Of a DNA stretch of 64,000 nt, positions 33,230-44,002 are shown piece after piece. A program made the translations under genes and the position numbers. The notes beneath the pieces are model-generated. The model did not search any database. It was not told the origin of the DNA and was given only the letters and a program-made list of their open reading frames with translations. The stretch is from Chrysopilus asiliformis (taxonomy: Eukaryota > Arthropoda > Insecta > Diptera > Rhagionidae). Numbering within the stretch: the first letter of the stretch is position 1; the number at the start of each line of letters is the position of its first letter. The stretch covers positions 98,848,784 to 98,912,783 of the forward strand of contig OZ035962.1 in the NCBI GenBank assembly GCA_964034945.1, given 5' to 3'.

Positions 33230-35779
33230 ATATCACAATTTAATGCAGGTACACATAAGTCAATGGAATTTATCTGGAACTTGTAATTTGGTACTCTGTC
33301 ATCCAAGAATAATCCAATTCTGTAACTAATTAAGCTAATTTCCAATTACACAACTTCTTGATTTTAGCAAACTTATCCTAATTACGTCGAATCGAGAAAC
33401 AATTGCTGAAAATTGGATACAATTTTTCTTGCTTACGAGTTTCACTAATTTGTAATGAGCAAAAAAGCTCAGAGCCTTTAAGAAATATTAAGTAAAATGC
33501 TTAACTGGATCTCGATTCAAACTGAATTAATCTTGTTTGGCTATAGATGGGTGAACATTTTTAACACGATTATGTTTTTTAAGAGTGTAAAAACGATGCA
33601 AAAGCAAAAGAAAAATCTTGTTTTTGCGTTTACAATGTACCTTAACTACTTCATCGTCCGCGAACAAAAAATGTCTTGACATACCTACTTATTGGAAAAT
33701 ATTCGGTTAATTTTAATTCCATCCGTTAGCCATTCTACCGAGATCCTTAGATATCTTCAATTTTCCAGTGAAAACTCAGCGAATCTAGCAGGTATTTAGT
33801 CTGTAAAGGTCTCCCATAGTGATTCTATTTATATTTTCATTTTGCCGACAGTCATATTTGCTGTAGACAGATAATATGATTCATGTGTCTTTTATTGATT
33901 TTGAGAAATTTTTTTAATCATTTAATATCTATCCATCTACCTTGAGAAGACATCCATCCGGTTATTTATGCATGATAGAAATTTAACATCAGTGTTAATA
34001 TATAAAAATATTACTTTATTACGGATAAAATGAACATTCCAAAAGGAAAACATTTTTCCTCATCTTATTTATCTTTGTTGTGTTGCTCTTGTTTTTTTTT
34101 TTTGGAAAATTTTCATCTCTCCTTTAAACTGAGAATATTTTGTGCCCGAACCCAAACTCAAATGAACTCATTCCGGGCTCATTTTCCATTTTTCCATGAC
34201 TCTTTAACGGCAAATAGAAATTTTCTCGGTGCCATAGAAAAGTTGAATTCCTAAATAACCAGGCAAGAAATTGTATCACGTACATTGAATTGTATTTCAG
34301 CTGAAAGTGGAGAAAGATATTAAAATTCCCTTCTATACGAAGTCACATATGGAGAAAAACTGTTTTATTCATCTGACAGTGTAGAAATGTGTATATTTTG
34401 GGTATACGCCGTGCCATACCATGCTGGTTAGATTCGTACAAAAACAAATTCTTTTATACTGTGGGTGAAATTTCGACGGAGGCGTTCTTCCGCGAATTAT
34501 ACGACTAAATAGTCGTAGTACAGGCAACCGTAGAAAAGTTTTTGTTAGTCGTTTCTGGTTCACCAAAACGAAAGGAGAAAATTAACATTTATTCTAGAAC
34601 GCAATATCAACAGAGAGTTGGAGATTTCAGGACATTCATATGACAGTTTTTTTTTCATGGAATAGAAAAGGCATGGGGAAAATATTTTCATTGGACTATA
34701 AAACAAAACTGTGTTGGTTTGAATTCAAAATTTTAAATCCACATAATAAGACATAGATGCAAAGATTTAAGGGAAGAAATTCAATGGATTGAATCCGAGA
34801 AGATCCTGAACTGAATTCATTTTCGTAGTACCACAGACCAAAATGAATGGTTTAGCATTTTGGATAAAATTTTCCTCTTTCACATTAGCCAGGAATGCTG
34901 GTTGCTGATAACACACCAAGATACGATTGATTTCCGCTTTTACCCAGATTCATTTTGATTTACGTAAAATAATAATTACATCGTTCAGAATAGAGACACC
35001 GACGGACGTGTACGAGTAATGTGTGTACGAAACGAAAGCACACAACATTCGTACGTTGTGGAAATCTTTTTTCATTTAGATAAACAAGCTTCACTTATAT
35101 CCGGCCTGCCATTTTGTGAAAATATTAAACTATACAGTCGTGTATTTATGAATAGAGGCTGCTGATCTTCTGGTCTGGTATATGAAAATTCCAATGTTTT
35201 TCACGTCTTGGTTTACATTGAGGCAGGCTGGTTGGTTGGTGGCAAGTTGACTGGATACTAATGCAGAAGGTTAAAAAGAGAACGAGTCCTGCATGTCAGA
35301 TATAGATAATGATTTATGATAAAATGGAGGAAAGAACAGACTCACAGTAAAGTTTGTCAATATTGTGTACGGATATACCTAACGCTGGCACTGGGAATGC
35401 TATTGGTAGGAAATTCCATCTGTAACGAGCACATGATGATGAATTTTCTATTATGAAAAGGATAAAAACAACATCATTCACATCTATCTTCCCTAATTAC
35501 GTTCCCAGCTGAATGCCATTTAATTTTAAATATGTAGACTGAGGTAATCCTACTTATGCTGTTCGGTTATTGATTACCATCCATATTATTTTCAATTATT
35601 TTCATTGTCTTTCAACAGTGAAAACGTGCTAACGACTGTCAGTTTTAATTTTTTTAAATCAAATTCTTGGTCCATTAGTTTGGCCATTATATTTTTTAAC
35701 AAAATCAGACATTTTTTGTGGTGCTGTCGATATTAGAAATTTGGAATCGCTGATATCGGGGTTTTGCTATTATGAACTA
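33230..35779. other. No recognised gene (intron or upstream region)
   Basis: AT-rich DNA without supported exons. The open frames at 34030-34254 (+) and 34369-34566 (-) lack splice signals and recognisable products. Confidence 0.45.
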
Positions 35780-35880
35780 GTGCTGATACAGTCAAATTAC
35801 GGCCAGATTTAGAAAAAGTGATCCCAAGATACCCAAAAAAAAGGCTCTAATATTGAGTGCACCAAATTGAGTCTCTAGCT
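35780..35880 (+). repeat. Diverged arm of the foldback family
   Basis: Aligns with the right arm of the element at 2264-2717: GATACAGTCAAATTACGGCCAGATT.. against GGTACAGCCAAACCACTGCCAG.., and later GCTCTAATATTGAGTGCACCA against ACTCTTATATCGTGTGCACCA. About 70% similar and without a partner arm nearby. Confidence 0.55.
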
Positions 35881-36200
35881 GTGTTGTTTGGTATGTCTTG
35901 AAGACCACAATTTCCTCAAGTACATTGCACAAGATAATGGTTAAAAGAAATTCGAAATATGGAATGTTTTTATGACAGACAAAGTAAAAGTGTTTAAAGT
36001 GTGAGGGCGAAGCAAATTTTTGGTAAAAATTGCGGAAATCGGATGGAAAACGGCTCAGTGTTTCAAAAGGTTATTAGGTCAGGAGATATGAATTAAGAGG
36101 GGCAGGGAGGATTTTTATGCCCGTAATACATTCAGCAGTAGTATTGAATCCAATGGCGAAGATAGATTTGATTGTTCGAAGAGATGTATACACACATATA

Positions 36201-36333
36201 TGTAAACACCTTACCGATATGTAAACACCTTACCGATATGTAAACAGCTTACCGATATGTAAACACCTTACCGATATGTAAACACCTTACCGATATGTAA
36301 ACACCTTACCGATATGTAAACACCTTATCGATA
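36201..36333 (+). repeat. 19-bp minisatellite with forkhead-type motifs, 7 units
   Basis: Seven tandem copies of TGTAAACACCTTACCGATA, nearly perfect (unit 3 has AACAGC, unit 7 has TTATCG), followed by a decayed part-unit. Each unit contains GTAAACA, the core recognition sequence of forkhead (FOX) factors. It lies about 1.4 kb upstream of the liprin-beta exon at 37707. Confidence 0.9.
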
Positions 36334-36390
36334 AGTAAACACACATATAAACCTTATAAACCTTGCCGACTTTAAAATTCGAAATGTGTC

Positions 36391-36496
36391 TGACCGTTCT
36401 TCTAAGCGTTAAAAAGTCGGCATTTTCATGACCATTCTTCTAAGCGTTAAAAAGTCGACATCACCGTTCTTCTAAGCGTTAAAAAGTCGGCATTTT
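36391..36496 (+). repeat. Three-unit tandem repeat (34-38 bp)
   Basis: Three head-to-tail copies of a unit containing TTCTTCTAAGCGTTAAAAAG followed by TCGGCATTTT. Units two and three are shortened. It runs directly into the family B repeat. Confidence 0.85.
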
Positions 36497-36717
36497 GGTT
36501 ACTTAATTCTACCAAAAGTTGATAGGATCGTGCCACTCCAGGACCAAACATCTCTATACAATTTCATAGCTCTAGCTCTTATAATTTTTGAGAAAAATTG
36601 CGCACAGGATGACAAACTTATAGTAGTGCTCGGGAAATGTTTTTTAAACAAAATTAAGAGGTCGAAATGGTTTTATGAATACAATACTTTATTATACTTC
36701 GCATAAGAAAGTAAAAA
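36497..36717 (+). repeat. Dispersed repeat family B, second copy
   Basis: Matches the 3' part of 8040-8852, including GTGCTCGGGAAATGTTTTTT and the terminal imperfect hairpin ending GCATAAGAAAGTAAAAA. It is non-coding. Confidence 0.75.
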
Positions 36718-37706
36718 TCAACAAAAAAAAACATAAGAATGTTTTTGTGAAAGATAAAATAGTTTTTCATAATAAATCTTTTTTTATTTTAGAAGAAATG
36801 CCCACCACTAAGTAGTGTTTGAAAATCCCAAAATATTTTTTGAAAAAAAAACCATGTAAATTATGATCCGTCTGTTGACAAAATAATAAAAAAATGAAAA
36901 GGTGATAATTTACCATAAGACTTTTAAAATTCTAGAAAATGTTATCCTAAATTTATACAAGTTATCTGTCTGGTCTAATATTATTAAATCCATTTGTTGA
37001 GTAGAAAAAAAATTCTATTGTGTGACGTTTATAGCCAAATTTATAGACGTCTTAACCCTAAAATAGCCCTCAAAAACATGAAAATTAATTGGGATAAGCA
37101 GAAGCCAAAACAAATATCAATTTGGATGTGGTAACGCTACGAAACAAACATTCGGACATTTCTATTCTGTCTTGAAGAAATGTAGGAAGTCAATTCATGT
37201 CGCGTGGTTTACTACAAATACTCCACTGAGGCCACTTAATGTCGCTTCGGAACCTTCTTCGGCCGATTGTACACAAAGAGATGAGTCTGTGGTAAAAATA
37301 TACCAAACATCATCATCTTGAAGATATCACATATGAGATTCATTTAGATTTCTAACCCCTCCGGAGCCCGTCTTTCTGCCGTTGTTTATTTCCGATCTGA
37401 CCGACACATATACCATCACCACTGTCTGCATTTTTCATTACAAATTTTATTCTCATTTTGATTTTCGATATTTTTAAAGTCATTTCGAAACATGTTCAGA
37501 TATTGTCTGCAATGCCTGAGATATTTCATTAGATATTTGAAAGAATTTGTTTGAATTCGATTGGCTTCCATTGATTGGTGCAATTTAATTAATTGGCATT
37601 AACTGATAAAAGTGAAAAAAAAATACCTAAGTGAAAGTGCTCAATAGAAAAATCGTATAAAAGTCAATGAAAATCGAAGAACTGTGTCGGTTAGTTTTGT
37701 GGCGAA

Positions 37707-37890
37707 ATGTCAAGGGAACGTTTAAATAATGATTTCAATCAAGAGAGGAGTTTTTCAAGTGATGGAACTGAATTTTTGGATCTACCTTTACCACCACCAC
37801 CTGTCCCAGCTAGAGCCGTGGAAATCCAAAATCTTGACATTCATCCATCTGGGGCCACACTTTTCTACAGCCACTTGGATTCTGAAAGCG
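37707..37890 (+). CDS. PPFIBP (liprin-beta): liprin-beta, first coding exon B
   Basis: ATG in the context GCGAAATGTCAAGG. It encodes 61 residues with a Pro-rich centre (LPLPPPPVPA) and ends LDSES, then splits a Gly codon at donor G|GTCGGT (intron from 37891, phase 1). The following intron is 74 bp. The sequence just upstream would be the 5' UTR; the transcription start was not identified. This exon and exon A at 31454 offer alternative N-termini with the same junction phase. Confidence 0.75.
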
Positions 37891-37964
37891 GTCGGTGATT
37901 TTTTATTATCATATTTTCTTAGTGGTTGCTAAATATATATTTCCATTGCCAAATGATACTGTAG

Positions 37965-38102
37965 GCGATACAACACCAGAACTTTATACCACTAGCAGCA
38001 GTGTCGAAGATGTGACCAACCACACACTTCGGAATACCATCAAATGGTCTTCCTCGGACGAGGAATCATCTTTCTACAAGGATAGAACACCAATGACCCG
38101 AT
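37965..38102 (+). CDS. PPFIBP (liprin-beta): liprin-beta coding exon
   Basis: Acceptor CTGTAG|GCGATA and donor CGAT|GTCAGT (intron from 38103), entering and leaving in phase 1. It encodes 46 residues, Ser/Thr/Asp/Glu-rich (SSSDEESSF), likely disordered and phosphorylatable. Phase agreement on both sides is the main support. The 4.4-kb intron that follows holds several transposons. Confidence 0.8.
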
Positions 38103-38429
38103 GTCAGTATTTTTTTTATTCATACTAAAACCCGATGTAATTTGAAATTCATATTTATTGAATTGATTTATTACGGATACGATGAATCATTTCGATAATT
38201 CATTGAAAACAGGACCCTTTATTTTATTATTATTGGTTGAATATATTAGGTATAGTTTATGAGCCGACTTCATTGATAAATAGAAATAATTCAATGTTTG
38301 TAAATTATCATGATTCGATTGTACGATAATCGCGAGAAAATTTGGATTTTATATAGAAAGAGGAGAAACATCACGCAATGACTTCTAAAATCTAGGAAAA
38401 CTGGTTTAGAATATTTGTTTACTTCGGTG

Positions 38430-38560
38430 CTACAACTGGTTTCCGGTCTTGGCCTGCAGTGGTGTTTCTCGCCAGAGGTCCCGGTCGCGTGCCGATATCC
38501 TCTAATTTTGCGTCCAAATGCTCTTCGTGTCCTTGTCAACGGCACCGTCTTGTCCTGGAA
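38430..38560 (-). pseudogene. Non-LTR retrotransposon (LINE) relic, C-terminal fragment
   Basis: On the minus strand a degraded frame reads SARDRDLWRETPLQAKTG shortly before a stop. This resembles the (A)xDRxxWR tail downstream of reverse transcriptase in RTE/Jockey-type LINEs. It is interrupted by stops. Too short to classify. Confidence 0.4.
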
Positions 38561-38931
38561 GATTAAGTAGAAGACTTTCCCACGCGGGTCATTTTAACCA
38601 CTTCTAGATATTGGGTATGAGAATAAGTTATTACTCTTTTCAATAGATGTCGTGAGTAGCCAAGCTTATTAATCTTTGGTGAAATTCCAGTAACCGAAAA
38701 CAGCCAAAATGGCGCCCTTTTAAAAATATGGGGTTTCTTTTTTAAATTGTGTTTTTTACGGTTTACTCGGAAAGTACGCATATTTTAGTAGTATTTGTTA
38801 CGGCAAAAGCTAAAGCTAATAAAAGTTCCTATATTTTTCCCTTTTACTTTACTTTTGTATCTCAAACCGTTTCGGTTTTTCGGTATTTTGGGATTATCTC
38901 GAAAACTAACGTGTTTCCAGGTCATTCCTAC

Positions 38932-39381
38932 TAGGGATGTCAAAAAAGAACCGGTTAAACCGGTTACCCGGTGTTTTTGTTTCGGTTAACCGGTTTTTTT
39001 CGATGTTTTTTTTGCACGGTTATACCCGATGTTTTTTTTAAAGCCAAAAACCGTTCAAAAAACCGAACGGAAAAATGCGGAAAAATAATTTTAAACCAAG
39101 TTTCGTGCAACTGATTTGTTAGAAACACTTCTTTTTAGGCACTCTAGACCAAATACAATTATATATTGTGCCATTTATGGTCTCTTAATGGATTATATGA
39201 CACCTCACGTCTTTTGTTTGTATTATAGTGTATTTGTTGCGTCTAAGACCTAACCTACCCAATATAAAAAAACGGGTTTTCGGTGTTTTATTAACCGGTT
39301 TTTTGGACCCGGTTTAAACCGAAGTCTTAAAAACCGATTTAACCGAAAACCGGTTTTTTTTTCAAAAATTTGACATTCCTA
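38932..39381. mobile_element. hAT-like MITE, 450 bp
   Basis: The ends are TAGGGATGTCAAA and TTTGACATTCCTA, flanked by 8-bp near-identical duplications ATTCCTAC / ATTCCTAT (38924-38931 and 39382-39389), as hAT elements make. The interior is built of AACCGGTT-type palindromes near both ends. There is no ORF of note. Confidence 0.85.
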
Positions 39382-39697
39382 ATTCCTATTACTTCGTTGT
39401 TTACCGTAAGTGTCTATCTTTATTCCGTTCCCAAGTTTTTTGCTTCTGTACCCGGATACCCTGGTTAGTCACAAAACAGTTAAGATATTGAGACATGTTT
39501 GGTCTATAAGTTTTTTTCCAAATTTTTTTTATAGTACCAAAGATTAGCTAACTAAAGATGAGCAACAACAGAATTTTTCATAGAATTTTTTAAATGTATG
39601 GAAAAGACTGTAGAGAGTGATGAATCTCAATCAAGTAACGCATGTAATTTAGATATTTTTATTTATTTTTTTAGACAGTTATTAGACAGTCTTACAT

Positions 39698-39854
39698 GGC
39701 CCTTACACGCGTCTGTAAAGTCTGTCAGTAGCACAGACTTCAAATGTCAAATTACTGACAACGAATTAAAATACATTTAGCGAACTGGCAGTCAGTGCAT
39801 TTACACGAGTCTGTGTCAGCGACTGTGTCAGCTCTACAGACGCGTGTAAGGGCC
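39698..39854. mobile_element. 157-bp TIR element
   Basis: GGCCCTTACACGCGTCTGTA at the left is the exact inverted complement of TACAGACGCGTGTAAGGGCC at the right. The flanking sequence (TTAGACAGT repeats on both sides) is also partly palindromic, so the element may sit inside an older inverted repeat. It is non-coding. Confidence 0.8.
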
Positions 39855-41295
39855 GGGTTAGACTTTTAGACAGTTTTAGACAGTTATGAGTCAAAATATA
39901 AAGGAAAATAATTGATTTGCAAGGCACACTAAAGATTCCATTTCAGCTGGCGGATTTTTTTGGATCCGCAAAACTAGCTCTACGTCTCTTATCTTTATTT
40001 ACCTAATCTTTGATATAGTACTTTCAAAAGTAAATCTCTAATCTAGGCTTGCCGTTATATTTAGATTATTTTTGTTTTACATAAATAATTCAAATATAAT
40101 TTACAAAAGCATTACTGAAAATTTCACTTGAATGTTGCATGTTTTATTCCACCCTACAATCTTACAACATTGATTTTTTTATTTTTCATCCAAGAACATT
40201 TTCAAAAAAGAAAAATAATAATCTTGCAAATAGTAAAAGATTTAGTTTCTGACCGAAAATATTGGTGTAAACTAGAAAACGATGTTTTTGTTTCCATACC
40301 CATGTCAAACTTTAGGCTCCAATATCCTGACATAAAATGTGATAAGGGATCTATAATCGGACATCAATGAACACATCAATATTGTTAAATATTTTAGTCT
40401 GACATATTGCTTTTGTCGTTTTTTTCTATTATGGGGGTTTTTTTGTTTGTTTATTTTTACAACATTTAACCAATTTTCAACAAAGCAAAAAAGTTGTGAA
40501 TTAGCTAAACTTTTTAATTATTTCACAAGTGATGATATTAATAACAATAAAACTTTTTATCTATAGTATACAACTTTTACACTTGCTGTTACTCAACATT
40601 GTCTGATGGCTGTTTTTTTTATATTATCAAGAAAATTTTTTTATATTATCAAAGTTTTGCCGACGAGCTCATTTTTTTTAAAGTTAAACATGGAAAAAAA
40701 TTAAGTTGCAGACAAATGATGTTTTCTTTCAACCAAAAGCAATCAAACTGAAGAGGAGAAAATGTATTTCAAGTTGGAAAGTCTTTCAACTTAAGATACA
40801 CTTTTTATCGTCATTTCTTTTTTTCTTTCAAAAATTTTTTTGCCAATCTTGCATAAAATCGATGCTGGTCCCACAGGAAGTTCACCAGGAGTGGTTTCGC
40901 TCTTTACTGTCTGGGCTCCTTATGTTTATCGACATTATGGTTGACTAGATTGGCTATGTATATCCAAGTGTCGTATGCGATTAGAATATTAAATTATTTA
41001 AGCTTGTTAAGCACTCAATTTGAATAAATTATTCAAAGCATATGTGCATAAGATATTCTAGTAATAAAGTGTTAAGGATCATATCAAATGCCTATATGTA
41101 ATATGTGGTACGATAATCTTCTATCTTTTTATGGGGTTAATGGTATAGCAAATGGGTCCAATTGAATTTAATACTTTTAGAGATTTTCTTGAATATTCTT
41201 TTGAATTTTTTACTTTGACAGTTTGAAAAGTCGATCTTTAGCTATAATCTTGTGTTTAAATCTACAAAATTTATTGGATTTTGCAAGTTCTGAAA
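39855..41295. other. Intron sequence, nothing recognised
   Basis: Part of the liprin-beta intron 38103-42541. AT-rich with no supported feature. Confidence 0.5.
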
Positions 41296-42062
41296 TCATA
41301 CTAATATATAAAAATGAGTTGGTGTCTGTCTGTATGTCTGTCTGTATGTCTGTCTGTATGTCTGTCTGTATGTCTGTCTGTATGTCTGTCTGTATGTCTG
41401 TCTGTATGTCTGTCTGTATGTCTGTCTGTATGTCTGTCTGTATGTCTGTCTGTATGTCTGTCTGTATGTCTGTCTGTATGTCTGTCTGTATGTCTGTCTG
41501 TATGTCTGTCTGTATGTCTGTCTGTATGTCTGTCTGTATGTCTGTCTGTATGTCTGTCTGTATGTCTGTCTGTATGTCTGTCTGTATGTCTGTCTGTATG
41601 TCTGTCTGTATGTCTGTCTGTCTGTTTCTCTTTCACGCAAAAACGGCTGAACCGATTGACTTGAAATTTGGCATGAGTGTCTGTGGTAGTTCTGGTTCCA
41701 ACATAGGCATACGGAAAAGTAGCGCGAGGGGTGGAGGAGTAAGGGGAGGGGGTAAAGTGATTTCGAAATTTAGTTTTTGCGCTATGTTACTCTTTCGCGG
41801 AGAAACGACTGAACCGATTGGCCTGAAATTTGGCATAGATGTTCGTCGGGGGTCCCGCCCCAACATAGACCCATGAAAAAGTAGCCCGAGAGGTGGGAGA
41901 GTAAGGGGAAGGGGTTAAGGGGTCTCGAAACTTAGCTCTTCCTCTATGTTACCCTTTCGCGGGGAAACTACCGAGCCGATTGGCCTGAAGTTTAGCTCCA
42001 ACATAGACAATCAAAAAAAAATTGGAAAAACTTAACCCGGCAACGACGGGTATGCAAGCTAG
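41296..42062 (+). mobile_element. Non-autonomous Helitron-like element
   Basis: Begins TC at 41296 (TCATACTAATATATAAAA) and ends CTAG at 42059-42062, inserted between A and T as Helitrons do. Eight bases before the end is a small hairpin (ACCCG, GCAACGA loop, CGGGT). The interior contains phrases such as CGACTGAACCGATTGGCCTG and AACCGATTGACTTGAAATTT, found in many insect Helitron-like repeats. There is no Rep/helicase ORF. The long open frames over its left third arise only from the 12-bp array. Confidence 0.8.
41323..41626 (+). repeat. 12-bp tandem array, about 25 units
   Basis: Near-perfect repeats of TGTCTGTCTGTA for about 304 bp inside the Helitron-like element. Because 12 is a multiple of 3, all reading frames lacking stops stay open on both strands, which gives spurious repetitive ORFs. 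Confidence 0.95.
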
Positions 42063-42541
42063 TTATTCCTAGCTAAGCAGAACAGAAAATCATTCATTTA
42101 ACATACTTAAAATAAAATAAAAAAAACAATAATACATTTAACACCCTGCATAAATCATTTCCCATTAAATTATGGTTATATGCCATTTTTCACCACTTCC
42201 TTTAAAAAACAGTCGTCAATTTATTGCACTCGTTAGACAGTAATTTGCAACTACTTTTCAAGATGGAAATGGGAAAGAAAGTCTTTTGTTTTAATGTCTC
42301 TTTATATGGTAAACATACCAAATGAGACAGAAATGATCTCTATCGCAGCAGATGCCATCAGGAAAATTGAAAATTAAATAAAGTATATTTGTGCCATACG
42401 TGTGTGCATTTCAATGCGACTCAACGCAACTAAATATCAGAGATAATGATATCCTGCCAAAGATAAAAATATACATTGCTGCAGTATAATAATTATGCGA
42501 CGATAAGTTTATGTGTTTATCTTAAATCCCTTTTCAATTAG

Positions 42542-43242
42542 ATGATTCGACATGCTGCGATGAAGATTTCACTTGGGTCCGGTCGGATCCTTCGCCTCTG
42601 CAAACTTCCGCCGAGAAACGTCTTCTTGCCCACCATCAGCAGCACCACCACCAGAATTCCTTGGAACCGACATCTTCATCATCGACAACATTGGGAGGTG
42701 GGAGTCCTGGTAAACCTCCTCGGCCATCTGGAAGCTTGGATCGTCGGCGACATCTCCACGCGAACCGCCACGAACGTGATCATAAGAGTCGCAGCACCCA
42801 TTCGCTTAAGGAGAAATCGTTATCTGGTGATTTAAAAGAGCCTTCTTCTTTGCATCATCATCTCCCACACGGCCGCTATGCTAAGGAACTCCGACGGGAT
42901 GGTGGCTACCAAAGTGAATCCTTTGGGAATTCATATCGCAGACCATCGCCTGGGTACTGGGAGCCGCCTCCACCACCCACAGTTCCGTATCCCGGCTATG
43001 AAATGTTGCATCCATACTGGGCGGGATGCCATAACAGTCGCGAGGAGCTGCGAATGTTGGACCTCCACAGACGGTACGACTACTGCAGGTATGGGAGCAA
43101 TGGGGCATTGCCAATTACCTCTTCGCAGGAGTTGTACAATCCCGGAAGTTGTTGTAGTCGATATCAGCCGCCGACGCCGCCACCACCACCGTGTTGTTCT
43201 TGTGACCATGGCCGGATGTTATCTTGGAACGGTGGCAGCCAG
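42542..43242 (+). CDS. PPFIBP (liprin-beta): liprin-beta coding exon, His/Pro/Ser-rich linker
   Basis: Acceptor TTTTCAATTAG|ATG, entered in phase 1; donor GGCAGCCAG|GTCCGT (intron from 43243), leaving in phase 0. It encodes about 234 residues of low-complexity, probably disordered sequence: a His/Gln run (AHHQQHHHQN), basic and Ser-rich segments, Tyr/Pro-rich stretches and a poly-Pro segment near the end (TPPPPPCC). Marked GC-rich codon use sets it off from the flanking intron. Two overlapping frames on the same strand and several on the opposite strand are shadows. No folded domain is recognised here. Confidence 0.85.
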
Positions 43243-43825
43243 GTCCGTCAAACTTGTTGATTTTGCCATTAATTTGATTGTCATCAATCCAAGCAGCATG
43301 CTGTGTGTACATTTAAATCGTTATTTTGTAGACATTTGATAACAATTTTCAACTAACAGTTGCTAATAATTCGATGAAAATTCAAGTTTCGAGGCAAGTT
43401 ACATGTGAATAGTTTTTGTAGTGATTAATGGCATGTCTTCAATTTATTTACGAAATTAAATCAATACGAAATCCGATTTATAATAGGATTTTTATTGTGG
43501 TTTATCATTTAAGATGTAATAAATGTAATTATAACAAATTGCCGACAGAAAATACCGATTTTACAGCGTTGGCTTAAAAGCTATATCATCAGTGAGTGAC
43601 AAAACTTACTAAATTTTGTTGTATTTTTTTTGTTCTGTTGTTAAAACACCAAGATAACCCTTTGAGTTATTGAAATAGTGTGAAATTTTACCTAACAAGA
43701 CATGTTTTATAATAAATTGATCATTAATTTTGTCAAGTTTTGAAATATTCCACACTTTTTTTTTTCATTCGAACGATTTTGCATAGTACAATATGCTGAC
43801 ATAAATTTTTCTTTATTTATTTCAG

Positions 43826-44002
43826 CGTCAAGACACAGATGAACGGCTCCGACGACTTCAAGGTGAAAAGGAACAATTGGCACTTCAAGTTCAAGTCCTT
43901 TCCGAACAAGTATCAGCACAAAGTGACAAAATCATTGATCTGGAGCGTAACCTCACCGAGAAAACACAATTGCTGAATAATACTGAGGACATTTTACAGC
44001 GA
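43826..44002 (+). CDS. PPFIBP (liprin-beta): liprin-beta coiled-coil exon 1
   Basis: Acceptor TTTATTTCAG|CGTCAA. I chose the strong donor CGA|GTAAGC (intron from 44003) over reading on to AAA|GTACTT at 44051, because the joined sequence ..TEDILQR + EMLSRSS.. then aligns with the vertebrate family (..TEEMLQQ + ELLSRTS..) without an insertion. Both donors are phase 0, so a 16-residue longer form is possible. It encodes a heptad-patterned helix (ERLRRLQGEKEQLALQVQVL) typical of the liprin-beta N-terminal coiled coil. Confidence 0.9.

Noticed and set aside
36195..36345. Possible CRISPR array because of regular repeats
   Set aside because: The units are contiguous without spacers and the DNA is eukaryotic. 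It is a minisatellite.
41223..41876. Long repetitive ORFs on both strands (VCMSVCMS-type, RQTYRQTY-type and others)
   Set aside because: They arise only because the 12-bp array keeps several frames open. They are not genes.
42878..43339. Second plus-strand frame and several minus-strand frames over the liprin-beta linker exon
   Set aside because: GC-rich exon shadows. The frame chosen is the only one compatible with the flanking splice phases.
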